64,000 bases of DNA from NCBI GenBank assembly GCA_023935145.1, contig CM043700.1, positions 24,212,001 to 24,276,000 of the forward strand. The letters run 5' to 3'. This DNA is from Bretschneidera sinensis. Its lineage: Eukaryota > Streptophyta > Magnoliopsida > Brassicales > Akaniaceae. A program made the position numbers and the translations under genes. The notes beneath the pieces were generated by a model that was not told where the DNA came from, did no database searches, and saw only the letters and a program-made list of their open reading frames with translations. This document shows, piece after piece, positions 1 through 12,800 of this stretch. Every line of letters begins with the position of its first letter. The stretch's first letter is position 1.

Positions 1-3000
1 GCGTTTGGCAATATGGAATTGAAGTGGAATCCTACTTTTCTTTCAACTGTAAAATTATAGAAAAAGAATATTATGATTTCATACAACCAAACGTAACGTT
101 AGAAACTATCAAATCCTCGCAATGGGATCCAATTCCTTGCAACACTATTTATGTTGTGGTTTGTTTCAAATTGGAGGTCTAATACATCAATATAATCCCT
201 ACTAGATAAATGATTCTTTGCCTTCCCTCTAAACTCAGCTCCCCTTCTTTTCTCATTGCCTCCATTTTCTTCATTTTCATTAACTTTGACCTTTGCAGAT
301 ATCTCGTTACATGGACAACTGATCGTATATGATAACGTGAACCATAAAATTGGGTGGGCGCAGTCAGATTGTGCCAAGCCAGAAAAATTTAAGAGCCTCC
401 CGTTGTTTGAGGGATAGGTTCTCGTGGTTTTAACACCACAAAATACTCGGCGTGTACTCTTATTTTGTGAAACAAACTATTCCTAAACACCATGTGGTAT
501 TGGGCATGTATATATATCATACTTGTGCCTTTAACATAAACTTCAGATTTTCCTGGATTTAATATGATTATTGATTTTTTAACATGTCGGTTAATCAAAC
601 CGAATTTTATATATATATATATATATATATAAATAATTCATTGGATTATATAAAGCACAAGCTTTAAAACCTATAAAGATTTCAAAGCCCATTGTAAAAA
701 ATCAAACAAGTTAAATAGTGGATAAGCTTAAATTAGATTTTCAATAAAATTAAATTACAAAATTATCTATAATCTATATTGTAAAATTTATTTAAAATAT
801 CTATAAAATATATAAAAAGAGTACGGATTTCTTAATTTTATAAGAGTGCGAACATTTTGATTTGTATAGTCAAAATTATTTTTGGATTATTCGTATCGTC
901 ACAACATCCACAAATATGTTTGGAGGCATTTGTAGTCGTATGGTATTAGTTGACATAATGTTAAAAGAAACTCTGTATAATTTGTTTTCTACAAACAATT
1001 CACTCATACTTCATAAGCAATTAAATACTAAATTTAAATGGTTTATTTTGCTTCTATACTTTTCTTAGACTATATAAAAGCCTAATCTATTAAACATTCA
1101 TAGATTTAAAAGCCCCATTGTGAAAAATCTAGTAAGTTAAGTAGTCGATAAAATCAAATTATAAGATTATCCATAATTTATATTCTACATTCTATTAAAA
1201 ATATTTACTCTATTTGTCCTATTTTGTTTATCACTCTTTTTTAAAATTGATGTTCCAATTTGTTTGTACACTTTTTAAAAGCATAATATAAACAACAAGC
1301 ACTTCTCAATAATACCCATAACATCTTAAATGTTTGGTTGGAGGGTATCAATAAGTAAAACAATTTTATAAGATAATTTTCTAACTTGAAAAGATATAGC
1401 CATTGAAATATAAAGTAGTATTAGTTGACAACATGCTACTCCATATAAAAAAAAAAAAAATTCTACATATAATTTAATGTTAATGATTAAAAGTACCCTT
1501 TCTTAATTTAATTGTTTAATTATTTTACTATATGAAATGTTTTATAACAAAAATACAAAAGTATGAAGTTATATAAAATAAATAATGACTAGAAACCATG
1601 CTAAATAATTTTACATCAGGAAATTATGATACTAAATACTAAAACATTTTGGGGGTTTTATTTTTATCATAATGGTGTCTTATACTTTAATTAAGGTGGC
1701 GTACTAATTTGCACTCATATTTTTAGTTTCCATAATCAATATCCCACACTCTATTTTAGGGATGAAATAAGAACCTTCAATCAAACCAAGCATTTAAAAA
1801 TAAGGGGAAACCATAACAAGCTTGACATTTTTGTATGGTCATGGGACATTTTTGTATGGTCATGGATTTTACGCATAAAAATGAAAGTTAAACAATATAA
1901 ATTTGATCATAATTGAATGTGAAAAGTGTGACGATACAAAAAATTATTTTTATTGAGAATATTATTTGTTTTATATTAAGTTTTGATTGTGTTAGAATTG
2001 ACGTTAGTTTTTCTCATAAAATAGTTATTAATTTTTATGATAACGAAAAAGTCAATCATCATAATTAAAATTATGTAAGTTGACTAAATAAATTATTTAT
2101 AATTTTTTTTATATAACAAAAACTACAAAGCCATCAAATGTTTTACGATATAAATAACAACTAATCAATTGAATTGCATAAAATAATTTAGTTAATTACT
2201 ATAACAAAAGTGTAATAAAGATATAAGTGATTATATGGACTATATTCTTCGTTTACATTAGTTGAGCTATTTTTTATACATATTTTAATTTCAACTATAA
2301 CTAAAAAAAATTATAAGAGTAACCTTATAAACTTTGCAAAAATCCAAAATAAAGATTACTGTATATTTAACAAATAGTATTTTTTTTTTTCATGTGTTGA
2401 ACTTATGAAATTTTAATATAAAAGTATGAAAGGAAAAGATAAAAGTTTTCACCATAAATATAATTTTTCTTAAGTTATGGTAATATATTAAATTCCAATA
2501 TTGCAATATTTTGGTGTTCACTATATGATTATTTTAATTTTTAATAAAACTATTACAACATACTTTTGTTTACAAAAAAATTTAACGTAATATTAAAATC
2601 TTAATTTCATATTCTCAAATTTCAAATCCTTTACTTCTATATTTATGTTTTGTAACCACATGTTATGTTGAGTGGATTTTTTTTTTATGACAAATAGATA
2701 TTTATTTGCTTAATTTGTTTACTTAGTAAATTAAATTTAAATTAATGTCTTAATTTTTAATCTAATTATTTAACATTTTTAAATTTAAAATTCATTACTT
2801 CAATATTCACATTTGTATGCACGTATTGTTTGAATATTTAAAACATTATTAATTTTTTTACATGATTTAATCTTCATTTTACAATATCATAATTATTATT
2901 TTTAAATTTTTATTATAAAATAATAAAAATAATAACTCTCAACTTTAATATAACAAAAAAATTTAAATTAATCCCATACATTACCGGACGACTGGTTAAA

Positions 3001-3863
3001 GTCATAATTGAATATGTTATTTCTGGTACCTATAAAAGCAAAATGTTTGGTTGGAATTTTCAAAAAGAGTTTTTGGTTTTAAAAAACCGAAGAATTCAGA
3101 GCTATTGTGGTAGTGTTGTGGCAGCATTGTTGCAGTCGTGTTGTGGTGGTGCTGCAACGATTGTGCTGTGGCGTCATTGTTGTGGTGTTGGTGCGGTCAT
3201 GTTGTGATGGTACTGTTATGATTGCGAATGGGTGATGAATCTACCAGGGGCGACAAAGAAGGAGACGAATGATTAGGAGAACAATAAAATAAGAAAGAGA
3301 AGAAAAGCAGGAAAATATCAAAGAAAGATCCAAAATTTGTATAAAAAGAGAAAAAAAATTAAATAAACACATGATTATAGTTATAAAATTATCCAAACAA
3401 ATTTTCATTGTTTTCTTTTTTAAAAACCGTTTTTGAATCACAATTATCAAAACATAAAAACATTAAAAAATTGTTTTTCAATTTTTATTTTTAAAAATAA
3501 TATTTAAAAACTGAACCCGTTCGTAATAAAAAAAAAATCAATTTCGATCATTTTTTTTTCTCCTGTCAACTGCAATTCTTTTATCCGATTCACCTAATTT
3601 AACCAAACGAGATATTTACGTAAATGTCCATAGGAACCTTTCAGAGGGAAGGCCACATCTTAAAAACTTGGAATGATTTAGTAATTTTGATAAAATCACA
3701 GGAACATTTCAATTTCTTACCAGAAGTCTCCCAACAGAGAAGAAGAAAACAATGAAAATCAATCTGTAATCAGATCTCAAACCGCTTCACACATTGAAAG
3801 GGTCCAAATCCAATTTGGATCCAAAACAAACTCCAATTTCTCTCACTTGATATTGAATAAGCA
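1..3863. other. AT-rich 5' flanking region of SCD1, no supported gene
   Basis: No open reading frame here resembles a known protein, and the short frames present lack plausible splice partners or conserved motifs. Visible structure includes a (TA)n tract at about 607-632, long A/T runs throughout, and a GTTGTGG/GTGGTG-rich low-complexity patch at about 3100-3220 that stands out from its AT-rich surroundings. The last ~200 bases before 3864 should hold the SCD1 promoter and 5' UTR, but I see no convincing TATA box or initiator and do not call one. Confidence 0.6.
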
Positions 3864-6800
3864 ATGACTCCGATCTTCGAGTACTTTGTGGTGTGTGGGA
3901 TCGGGCCGGAGATTCGGACGCTGGACGGGAACAAAGGGTTTCATGGGATGGGAGTGATGTACTTGCCTTCTCTTCTCGATCAATACCCTTCTTCCAATCA
4001 CTCTCTCTATCCTCCTCCTCCTCCTCAGCTCCCCACTGTAAGTCCATTGAACATAACAACAACAAAATGATGGATTTTTTAGGGGTTTCTTTGATTTTTC
4101 GTTGTAACTGCTTTTATTTGATTTTTGAGGTTGATGGATCTAATTTGGATGACAATGAGTGACTGTTTTCAGTGCGAGTTATGCTTGAAAAGTTAGATTT
4201 TGAATGTATTAAACTGATTTTATATTAAGAATTTCGACTTTGGTGGCTTTTACAATGGCAGTGTGTTCTACCAGCTGGCGTGGAGTTCTATTCATCGGGC
4301 TTTGATTCCAGTGATCCCTTGACTTTTCCGCGCAGCTATCCCATTGTTTTGACTGGTATGTCCTTCCATTCTATGAAATTCTTGTACGAAATAGCTGCAA
4401 GTATTTATATACACATTGCTAGTAATTTTCTGTTTCTCTTGTTATGAGAATGTGAAGAATACAATGTTTGTTTTGCGGTTGCACATAATGTTTTGCATGT
4501 ATTAGCTCATCTTTTCACCTTGAGTTTGCCTTAATTTAGCTCATCACCAATTGCTTTCATTTCGATTTAGAACTTCTCCTTCACTGCTAAGTATGTACCA
4601 TAAGCAATTTTTCTCATTGATTGTTAAACCCACTCACGCATTGAACCACTGTCTAGGCAGGGAAATGTATTTACCAACGCTTTAAAGCAGGCATGACATG
4701 TACTAAACGTAATTAAACATCTCTTTTCCATAGCTGCCTTCAATCGCCCCTCCATTCCCTGCAAAAATCCCAGGATTAAGTAACGACGCTTGAACTGTGT
4801 TAGAAGTCCTTTTCTGTTACCTTTGTTATGAAAATTGAAGGGCCCCAATATTGTTTTCCATGAAATAGAAACTGGGAAGGTGGTGTTTTTTTTATTAGTA
4901 AATTATGATTGAGAAAATAAAAATCTTACAAGAATAGAAATACTCTTTAGTGATATCTTATCAATATGCCATGTTGGGCTTTGCTACCTTTTCAAAGGTC
5001 TTATGCTCAACTCTAACTTCATATTATATTAAGACGTGTTTCTCCCTCTCCCAGCATTGAGTTTGTATTCTCACCAAATGTGATACTCATCGCAACACAG
5101 AAAGGCTTTTGTATTACTAAACTTATACAAACAGTTGTTGTACCACTATTATAGGAATTCCAAATATCTTTGAAGGCTTCGAAGAATACGCTGTTCACTG
5201 ATATTTCATCCCTAGCGCTTATGCAGCCATTATCCTCATATGATATCCAACATAGTGCCTGATTGAGTGGTTGAGATCATATCTTTACAGCATGAGTGAC
5301 TGAACCCTGTGACTTTTCTTGTGGTTTGAATTTTTTAAGTGGTTTAATCATATATGCATCCTGCACTTTTCCTAATATCAGTCTGGACCATGCACTTTCG
5401 ATTGCTACAATGTCTACACCGCACTTTACCTTAATACCAAATAGCTTCCCGTCATCCACAATATAGTTTAAATTAATGTAATTTTTCTACACGTGTAGTA
5501 CACGTGAAACTCACATGCATTGCACATGCTCATTAAGGGTTAAAAAGAGATTATCTTGGGAAACAAACGAAAAAATTCAAGGAAAAGAGTAAATACTGTT
5601 TAATGAGAGGTATTTTAATTTCTTTGTAAATCCACCTTTAAATGACACGTGCAACATGTGTCATATATAAACTCACATGCGAATTTTTTTTAAATCTTAA
5701 GTTCATTGTAGATGATAGAGTTCTATTTGATATTACGCAAAATACAAGGTGCAAATTATAACAATTGAAAATGTGGGGTGCAAATTGATACATGGGTGCA
5801 TTAGCTTTGGGATAGAGTTATTTTCCTTTCATCCCTTTGGGCTTCAGCTACAAGAGTTTTTAGGGGTATTTGTTGAGTGATATGCATTGAGATTGGAGGG
5901 CTATTTTGATGTAGTTTCATTTTGTGTTTTATGAGGACTCCTTGTCCTCTTCTTTTGTACCTTTTTTTCTCTCTCTTAATGAAGTTTATTTTTTATCAAA
6001 AAAATTGATATATGGGTCAAAATTTAGGATGCATGTATGCTAAAAGCCCAAATTTTAAATATGTATTAAGACTGGTTTCATTGTATTGCACACTCAAGAA
6101 ACCTACTAACTGAAATTTTTTTGGGACATTCTTTTTCTTTTTGTCCTTTAGTTAGGAATTTTGGATCTATCTATACTTATGAAGTTTTTGTAGAGAGGAT
6201 TTGATGAGGCGGGGACCGTGTCTTGAAAAAGGGTTCAAGGTTAAAGATTTCTATAAGATTCTTCTTGATAAAATCCCCTTGAATGAAAATGTTAATTTTC
6301 CTTGGAAATCTATTTGGTGCAACCGATCTTGGGAGGCTTCGTGGGAGAAAATTCTTACTCTTGACAATTTACAAATGAGAGGGAAAGTGATTGTCAATAG
6401 ATGCTTTATTTGCAAGGGGTGCGCTGAATCCGTGTATCATTCTTTGATGGATTGTTTGTTAGCTAGAAGTTTGTGGGAGATGACATAAAATTTTGGGGGT
6501 CTCGTGGGTGGTTGCAGGATCCGTGAAGGATGAGATTTGGGCTTGGAGTGGTTTGAGGGCTTTGAAGGAGGTTAAGATGGCTCATTTGTTGATTTCGCAC
6601 TCGATTTTTTGGTTAGTGTGGAAGGAAAGGAATCAGAGGGTTTTTGAAGGTTTAGAAAGACCTATTGGAGTAATTAGAGATAACTGGTTTAATACTCTTA
6701 TATTTTGGTTTAATAGGATATTATTTGTAAATAATGATGTTCTCTTTGATTTTGTGGATTTTCTTCATTGTAAATAGCCTTTGGCTTAGAGTTGCACCCT

Positions 6801-9800
6801 CTTGGTGCCTTTTATAAAATTATTTATTCATCAAAAAAATTACTTATGAAGTTTTTGAAATACTGGTTATGGTTATTCATGGCAGCTGCAAACATAGAAA
6901 CAATACATGCTAGGAGCTTTTTTCTAAAAAGTTAGGACCAGTTGTTGTGGAGAAGTGTTTCTAGAATTGTAGGTGAATATCCTCTGCCCATTAGATGAGA
7001 GGTCACAAAACTAAGATCACAAGAAAAATCAAGAGATATACTAGCAGCTCCTGAAATTCAATGTACAGAAAGAATTCACGAAAGAATAGATGTGAAAGGA
7101 TAAAATTGCTCTTTAGAAAATTAAGCACATCTTTATAGGAGACAAGTCCACCTGATCATCTAGTATTCAATCTCCATGGTTTATGTTCTAGCTTTGTCCA
7201 TTGTGGATAAATTGCTCATATTTTAGGTAGAGTATTATCCTTCCTTGTAAATGTAAATCGTGTGTCAATTGATTTCTGCACTGCATTTCTCCTTATATCA
7301 TTCACTATCTTTAGCTTTGGGAACATGACAAAATTTTGAAGCGAATGTAAAGTTACCAGCGAAGAAACAATCTACTGTTTTGCATTAGTGAGTTTAATCT
7401 TAATGCTTTTTTATTCCACTTTCTTTCTCTTTATTCCCTGATGATTACATGTTCTTTAAATGCAAATTTGCTGCTTCTCTTTTTTTGTTGATAAGTACAT
7501 GCAAATGTGCTTTTAATTTTGATTCTTTTAAATTTGTTTATATATATACTTTTGTTTTTCCCAAGAGATTGTTCAATTATATCTCCAGTTTTTTTAATTG
7601 CGAATCTTCTGCAGAGGGTGACGGATCAAAAATCTATGTTAGTTGCATTGCATTTCGTGATCCAGTAAGCGAGGATATTGCCGAAGCTTATCATATATCA
7701 CCAAATTCATTTGCTGACAAGTGTATCTGTATTGTTTCACACTCGCCCAGTTTCCATGTCCTTCGAAATGCACTGGAAGAACTTTTTGCACTTTGTTTTT
7801 CACCTAGTGGAAGTAGGTAAATATTCTTTTCTTGTAAATGTTTCATTGTATTTAAACCAACCTGCAGTGCTGTGGGATTCTGGCATTTTATTTACAAAAT
7901 AGTTTAGTAAACATATTCAAATGACATTTTGACATTTGTAGCTAGCCTTCCGATCTATTTTATGTCTCTTTTTCATATTCCTAGTTCGGTGGCCAATAGA
8001 TTAGAGAATTTTCAAAGAAGATTCCTTTGGGGAAATACATGGGAGGAATACAAGTATCACTTGGTAAAGTGGGGTGTGGTTAAGCAACCTTTGGAAAGAG
8101 GGGGACTTGGTCTAAATTTTATCTCCTTATTCAACAAGGCTCTCCTTGGCAAATGGCTTTGGAGATTTCTAGTGGAGAGAGATTACCTTTGGAGGAAAGT
8201 GGTAGAGGTGAAGTATGGTGTGGATCATTTTGGGTGGATATCTAGAGAGAATTATCATTTTGGGTGGATGTCTAGAGAGAATTGAGGGGCCTACGGAGTA
8301 GGGGTGTGGAGATGGACTCGGAAAGGGTGGGAGGATTTTCGTCCCTATGTTGTGGTTTCGGTGGGAAATGGAGAAAAGACTCGGCTTTGGTATGACTCTT
8401 GGTGTGGGAATACTCCTTTGAAGGATAAATTTCCGGACCTCTTTGCTATTGTGAGGGATGAAGAAGCTAGTGTGAGATCTTGTATCTCTTTGTCTAATGA
8501 AGGGGTATCTTGAGTTGTGCCTTTTATTCGTAATGTGCATGATTGAAAAGTTGAGGTGGTAGCGAGGTTCTTGGCAACCTTGTACTCAAGGGTGGAGGTT
8601 GATAGAGAGGATAGAATGACGTGGGGGCCTTGTCCCGAAAAAAGGTTTTAAGGTGAAATTTTTTTATAAAATTATCTTTGATAAAGTTTCTTTGGATGAT
8701 CACCTTAATTTCTTTGTGTTGAAAATTCTAACTATAGACAATTTACAAAGGAGGGGGAAAGGGATCGTTAATAGGTGCTATATTTGCAAAGAGTTTGCCA
8801 AGTCCATTTATCATTTTTTGATGGAATGCTTGTTAGCTCGAAGTTTGTGGGAGATAGCTTATAGAACTTTGGGGGTTTCTTGGGTGACGGCGGGCGACAT
8901 AAAAGATGAAATTTGGGCTTGGAGTGGGTTGAAGGCAACTAAGGAGGTCAAGAAGGCTTATTTGTTGATCCCACACTCTATTTTTTGTTAGTGTGGAGAG
9001 AAAAGAATCAAAGAGCTTTTGATGGAGTAGAAAGGCTTATTGGAAATATTAGAGATAATTGGTTCAATACTCTCAATATTTGGTTTAAAGGGAATTTCTT
9101 TGTAAAGGATGATGATATCTTAGATTTTGTGGATTTTCTCTATCGTAAATAGCCGTTGGTTTTGAGTTGCACCTTGTTGGTGCCCTTTTTAATCAATTTT
9201 TTACTTATAAAAAAAAGAAACATGATATCAGTATCTCATTTCTTAATATGAGAATTCATTTTATATGTTTTTACTGTTTTTATTTGACCTATAAAAATTT
9301 GAAAATCTATATGCTTTTCCTTGCATTTAATATTCTCATCTCTACCACATTTTCAGCAAGCCATTATGGGATATTATTGCATATATTGTGTCCAATGTAC
9401 CTTTGCCTACTCCGGGAAAAGATCGAGTCTTGTTTGCTATCGACAATTGCTTGCTTTCTGTGGAAGCTCCTCCAAAAGATGGGCTCCCCCATGCAGATGT
9501 ATGACTTTCTATACATTTTTTTGTTCTGATAGCTGCTTACTTCTTTTTCTTGATTGTGTGATTAAGAAATTGTTCTCACTGGAAATCATATATCTCAAAT
9601 AACCAGCAGCATTTTCGTTGAATGCAGATATCGTTTCAGCCACTGGTACAGTGCTTGGATGTTGACAACCTAATTAAACTTTTTACAGCTGTGTTGATTG
9701 AAAGGAGGATTTTGCTTCGATCAAACAAGTAATACTCTGACTTTGGACAAATGATAATTGTTCAGTTTAAACAGGTCATGAATGTTCTCACTTTTCAGTG

Positions 9801-12800
9801 TATATAAACCTATGTGATTCCATATATTGCCTTGGTTGTAAGATTGTGTTTTAGTTCATTGAACATTAAGACATTGGTTCCATCTCTGCACTCTTTTCCA
9901 GCTCAATTATATCTCCGACTCATGACTATTAATTTTACTTTCATGTTGTTTTTGGCAGATATTCACTTTTAACTTTAGTATCAGAGGCCATATGCCATTT
10001 AATTTATCCATTTCGGTGGCAGGTAAGTTTAGAATGTTTGAATGCACTGCTCTTTTATTTGATTTAAAAAAAAATATTTCCCTTAAATAGTTGTACGCAG
10101 GTTTGTGTTATCATGCTGGCAACATTTTTTATGTGATGGCTGGAAATTGCAGCTGTCATTTATTTGACATCAGATAGCTTGATGTTGAACTGATGTAGTC
10201 ATATTGATGTTGTTATTAGACTCATCTAATCTTTTGTGTGTTTCTTGCTGAAGCAAGTCTACATTCCATTACTATTTTTCAGTGGAGTAGACTATATTGA
10301 CGCTCCGACGCCGTATATGATGGGTCTCCATTCAGGCGTCGATACATCCAATCTTACAATGGATGGTGTAAGTTGTTTATATAAACTTCACTATTACAAA
10401 TTTTTTTGTATAAAAGTTAATCAATTTTCTGTTTTTGGCTTTGTTTCCTGATGATGTTTTATTATATTTTTTCTTTTAATTGTTATTTTTGGTAGCAGTA
10501 TTTTTTTTTTCCTTTTAACTCTTTACATCACGGTAATATGTTATTTGGTGCACACAGTTTTCTATTTTCACTATTATTGTGACGCCATTGTTGCAGTTGG
10601 CCCAACTATACTTGGAAACAGATTGCCGCATGGTCTTTTGTCACTATTTCATGACTTGCTTTCTTTCTGCCTTTCTGTTGTAGGTGGTAGTTGTGGATCT
10701 TGAGTTTAATCGAATCACCACGACTGAGGAAATACCTCCCATTCCAGAGCCAGAATTAAGTTCTTTGCGCAGTGAAATACTGAAGTTGTTGTATCCCAAT
10801 GTTGTGGGAATAGATCAGATGAAGGCTTGGTTTGGTAGTTCAGTTGAGCAATATTCTAAAGGTGGCAACAAACCTTGGGGAGAGGATCATGACCTTCAAC
10901 TTAGGTGATTCTGGGTGCCATATGAAAGGTTTTTTAAGTACTCGTTGCTTTCCTAGAGCCAATTGTTTTAGATTAACTGCATTGGAAAGAATGTTCCAGC
11001 GGATTCTCTCGCATTCTTGTCTTTACGATAGTATGATCTGATATACACTTCTTTGTAGTATGATGTTTTAAAATGATTCTTTTCTACTTATAGAAAAATG
11101 ATTCTTCCCTATAATATGTTATTGAAATTGTTGCAGATCTGTAGACCACTTGTTTTCCATGCTCTTTTGTTTATAGTAAACAAAAGGAATATTTTGTGAT
11201 TAATATTACCGAAAGAGGAAATCCAAAAGTGTACAATTATCTTGAAAATGTTAATTAAATGCTGCTTATGCTTGTTGCTTGCCATATGAGATCTACCTTG
11301 ACAGTTGTTAATGCTTGGATGCATGCACAATTTCTAAAATATTCAAATTGTTACCCCCCATCTTTTCCTTCGCTTTCTTATTAATGGACCATTTCATGCT
11401 TATGTGCTGGCAATCTGTAGTATAAATTCAAAATGGTGAACAACTAGAATTTACATACATATGTTGTTGATTTTTATCTAACACTAGTATTGGTATTTGC
11501 ACATATTTTGAATGCCAACATTTATAGCATTTTATCATCTTAAGATGAAAGTATTGGTTGATCCCTGAATTTTGGAATGATCTTATAATACTTGATATTT
11601 AATAATGGACCCACTGTAGCTTCTGATGCTACAAAGTAATTCACAGTGCATATTTCATGGAAATATGATTTTTTATTATAAAAAAAATCAGAAGCTTGAA
11701 GTTATTAATACTTTTCTGTGATCTTCTGATATTTATTCTGATAAGGTTTTGTTTGCTCTTTATCAAAACTTTAATATATGTCTTTCTTGAATGTAAAGCA
11801 ATATTTTGAAATGTCAACACTGATTTTTCATTATGTAATTCAGCATGAAAAGTTTGTCTCTATATATTACTAAAATTTGTTTATATGTGGCAGGTTAATA
11901 TTCTTAAAGTTCTTTGCATCTATCTTAGGTGGCTACCGCAATTTCATAGTAAGGATATTTTATCTTATCTTGTTGCGTTGATTCAACTCCTATATTAAAT
12001 AAGTCAGTCTTATTTGAATTATTGTGGTTATTTCTTCTTTTTTCCCAGGAAAACGGTGTTTTCAACACTCAAGCATTTTTGAGGAGGCGCTCTCGGTCGA
12101 CCAACCAATCATTAGAGTCCATGGTGAAGTTACAGCTTCAGACAATTTCTAGTTGTTTTTTACAAGTAAAAAAATGTAATAGAAAAGCACCAAGGTGGTG
12201 TAACCCAAGTACAAAATTATCTACAAGAAAGAAACTCAATAAACTCTATGAGGTCTTCCTCATTTACAAAAAGTTTGCCCCTAAACCAAAACTTTAACAG
12301 TATTGAACCAACCCAAGAGCCTCTCTTCATTATCAAAAGTCCTATTTCTCTCAATGCACACAAGCTAGAAATCAGAAAGGGGAGCAAATGAGATAGCATT
12401 CTTCAACTCTTTAGAGGCTCGTAAATGATTCCAAGCCCAAAGTTCATCTTTCACAGAGCCAGCACTAACCCATGAGATCCCCACAACACCAGTAAGCCAT
12501 CTCCCATAAGCTTTTAGCCAAAGAGCACTCCAACTAAAGATGAGACACGTATTCGACCCTTTCTTTACAAATGTAGTATCTATTAACAAACATTCTCCCT
12601 CTTCTTTGCAAATTGTCATTAGTTAGAGTCTTCTCTCGAGAACCTTCCCACGCAAAGAAACTAACTTGTTTAGGGGTGTGGGGGATCCAAATGGATATCC
12701 ATGGAAAGGTGGGGGAACGTTCCAAAGCTAAATCCTTTAGAAGGATCTTATAGATAGATTCCTCCTCAAAGCCCTTTTCCGGCTTAAACTTCCAAAGGAC

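Larger units (their letters stand above)
3864..11948 (+). other. SCD1: SCD1 exons 1-9: tripartite DENN region
   Basis: Exons 1-9 encode about residues 1-389. The stretch around residues 60-330 has the look of uDENN plus cDENN, including [29 protein letters not shown] and the hallmark [17 protein letters not shown] in exon 7 (10254-10367). The following [13 protein letters not shown] (exon 9) fits dDENN. DENN modules are Rab guanine-nucleotide exchange factors as a family; which Rab this copy acts on cannot be read from sequence. Confidence 0.85.

Noticed and set aside
99..377. 92-codon minus-strand open frame near the left edge
   Set aside because: No recognisable motif and no flanking exon structure; it could be the end of a gene to the left, but nothing supports it.
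6201..6777. Host genes encoding zinc-binding proteins in SCD1 introns
   Set aside because: These frames are C-terminal pieces of LINE ORF2 within a target-site duplication, not host genes.
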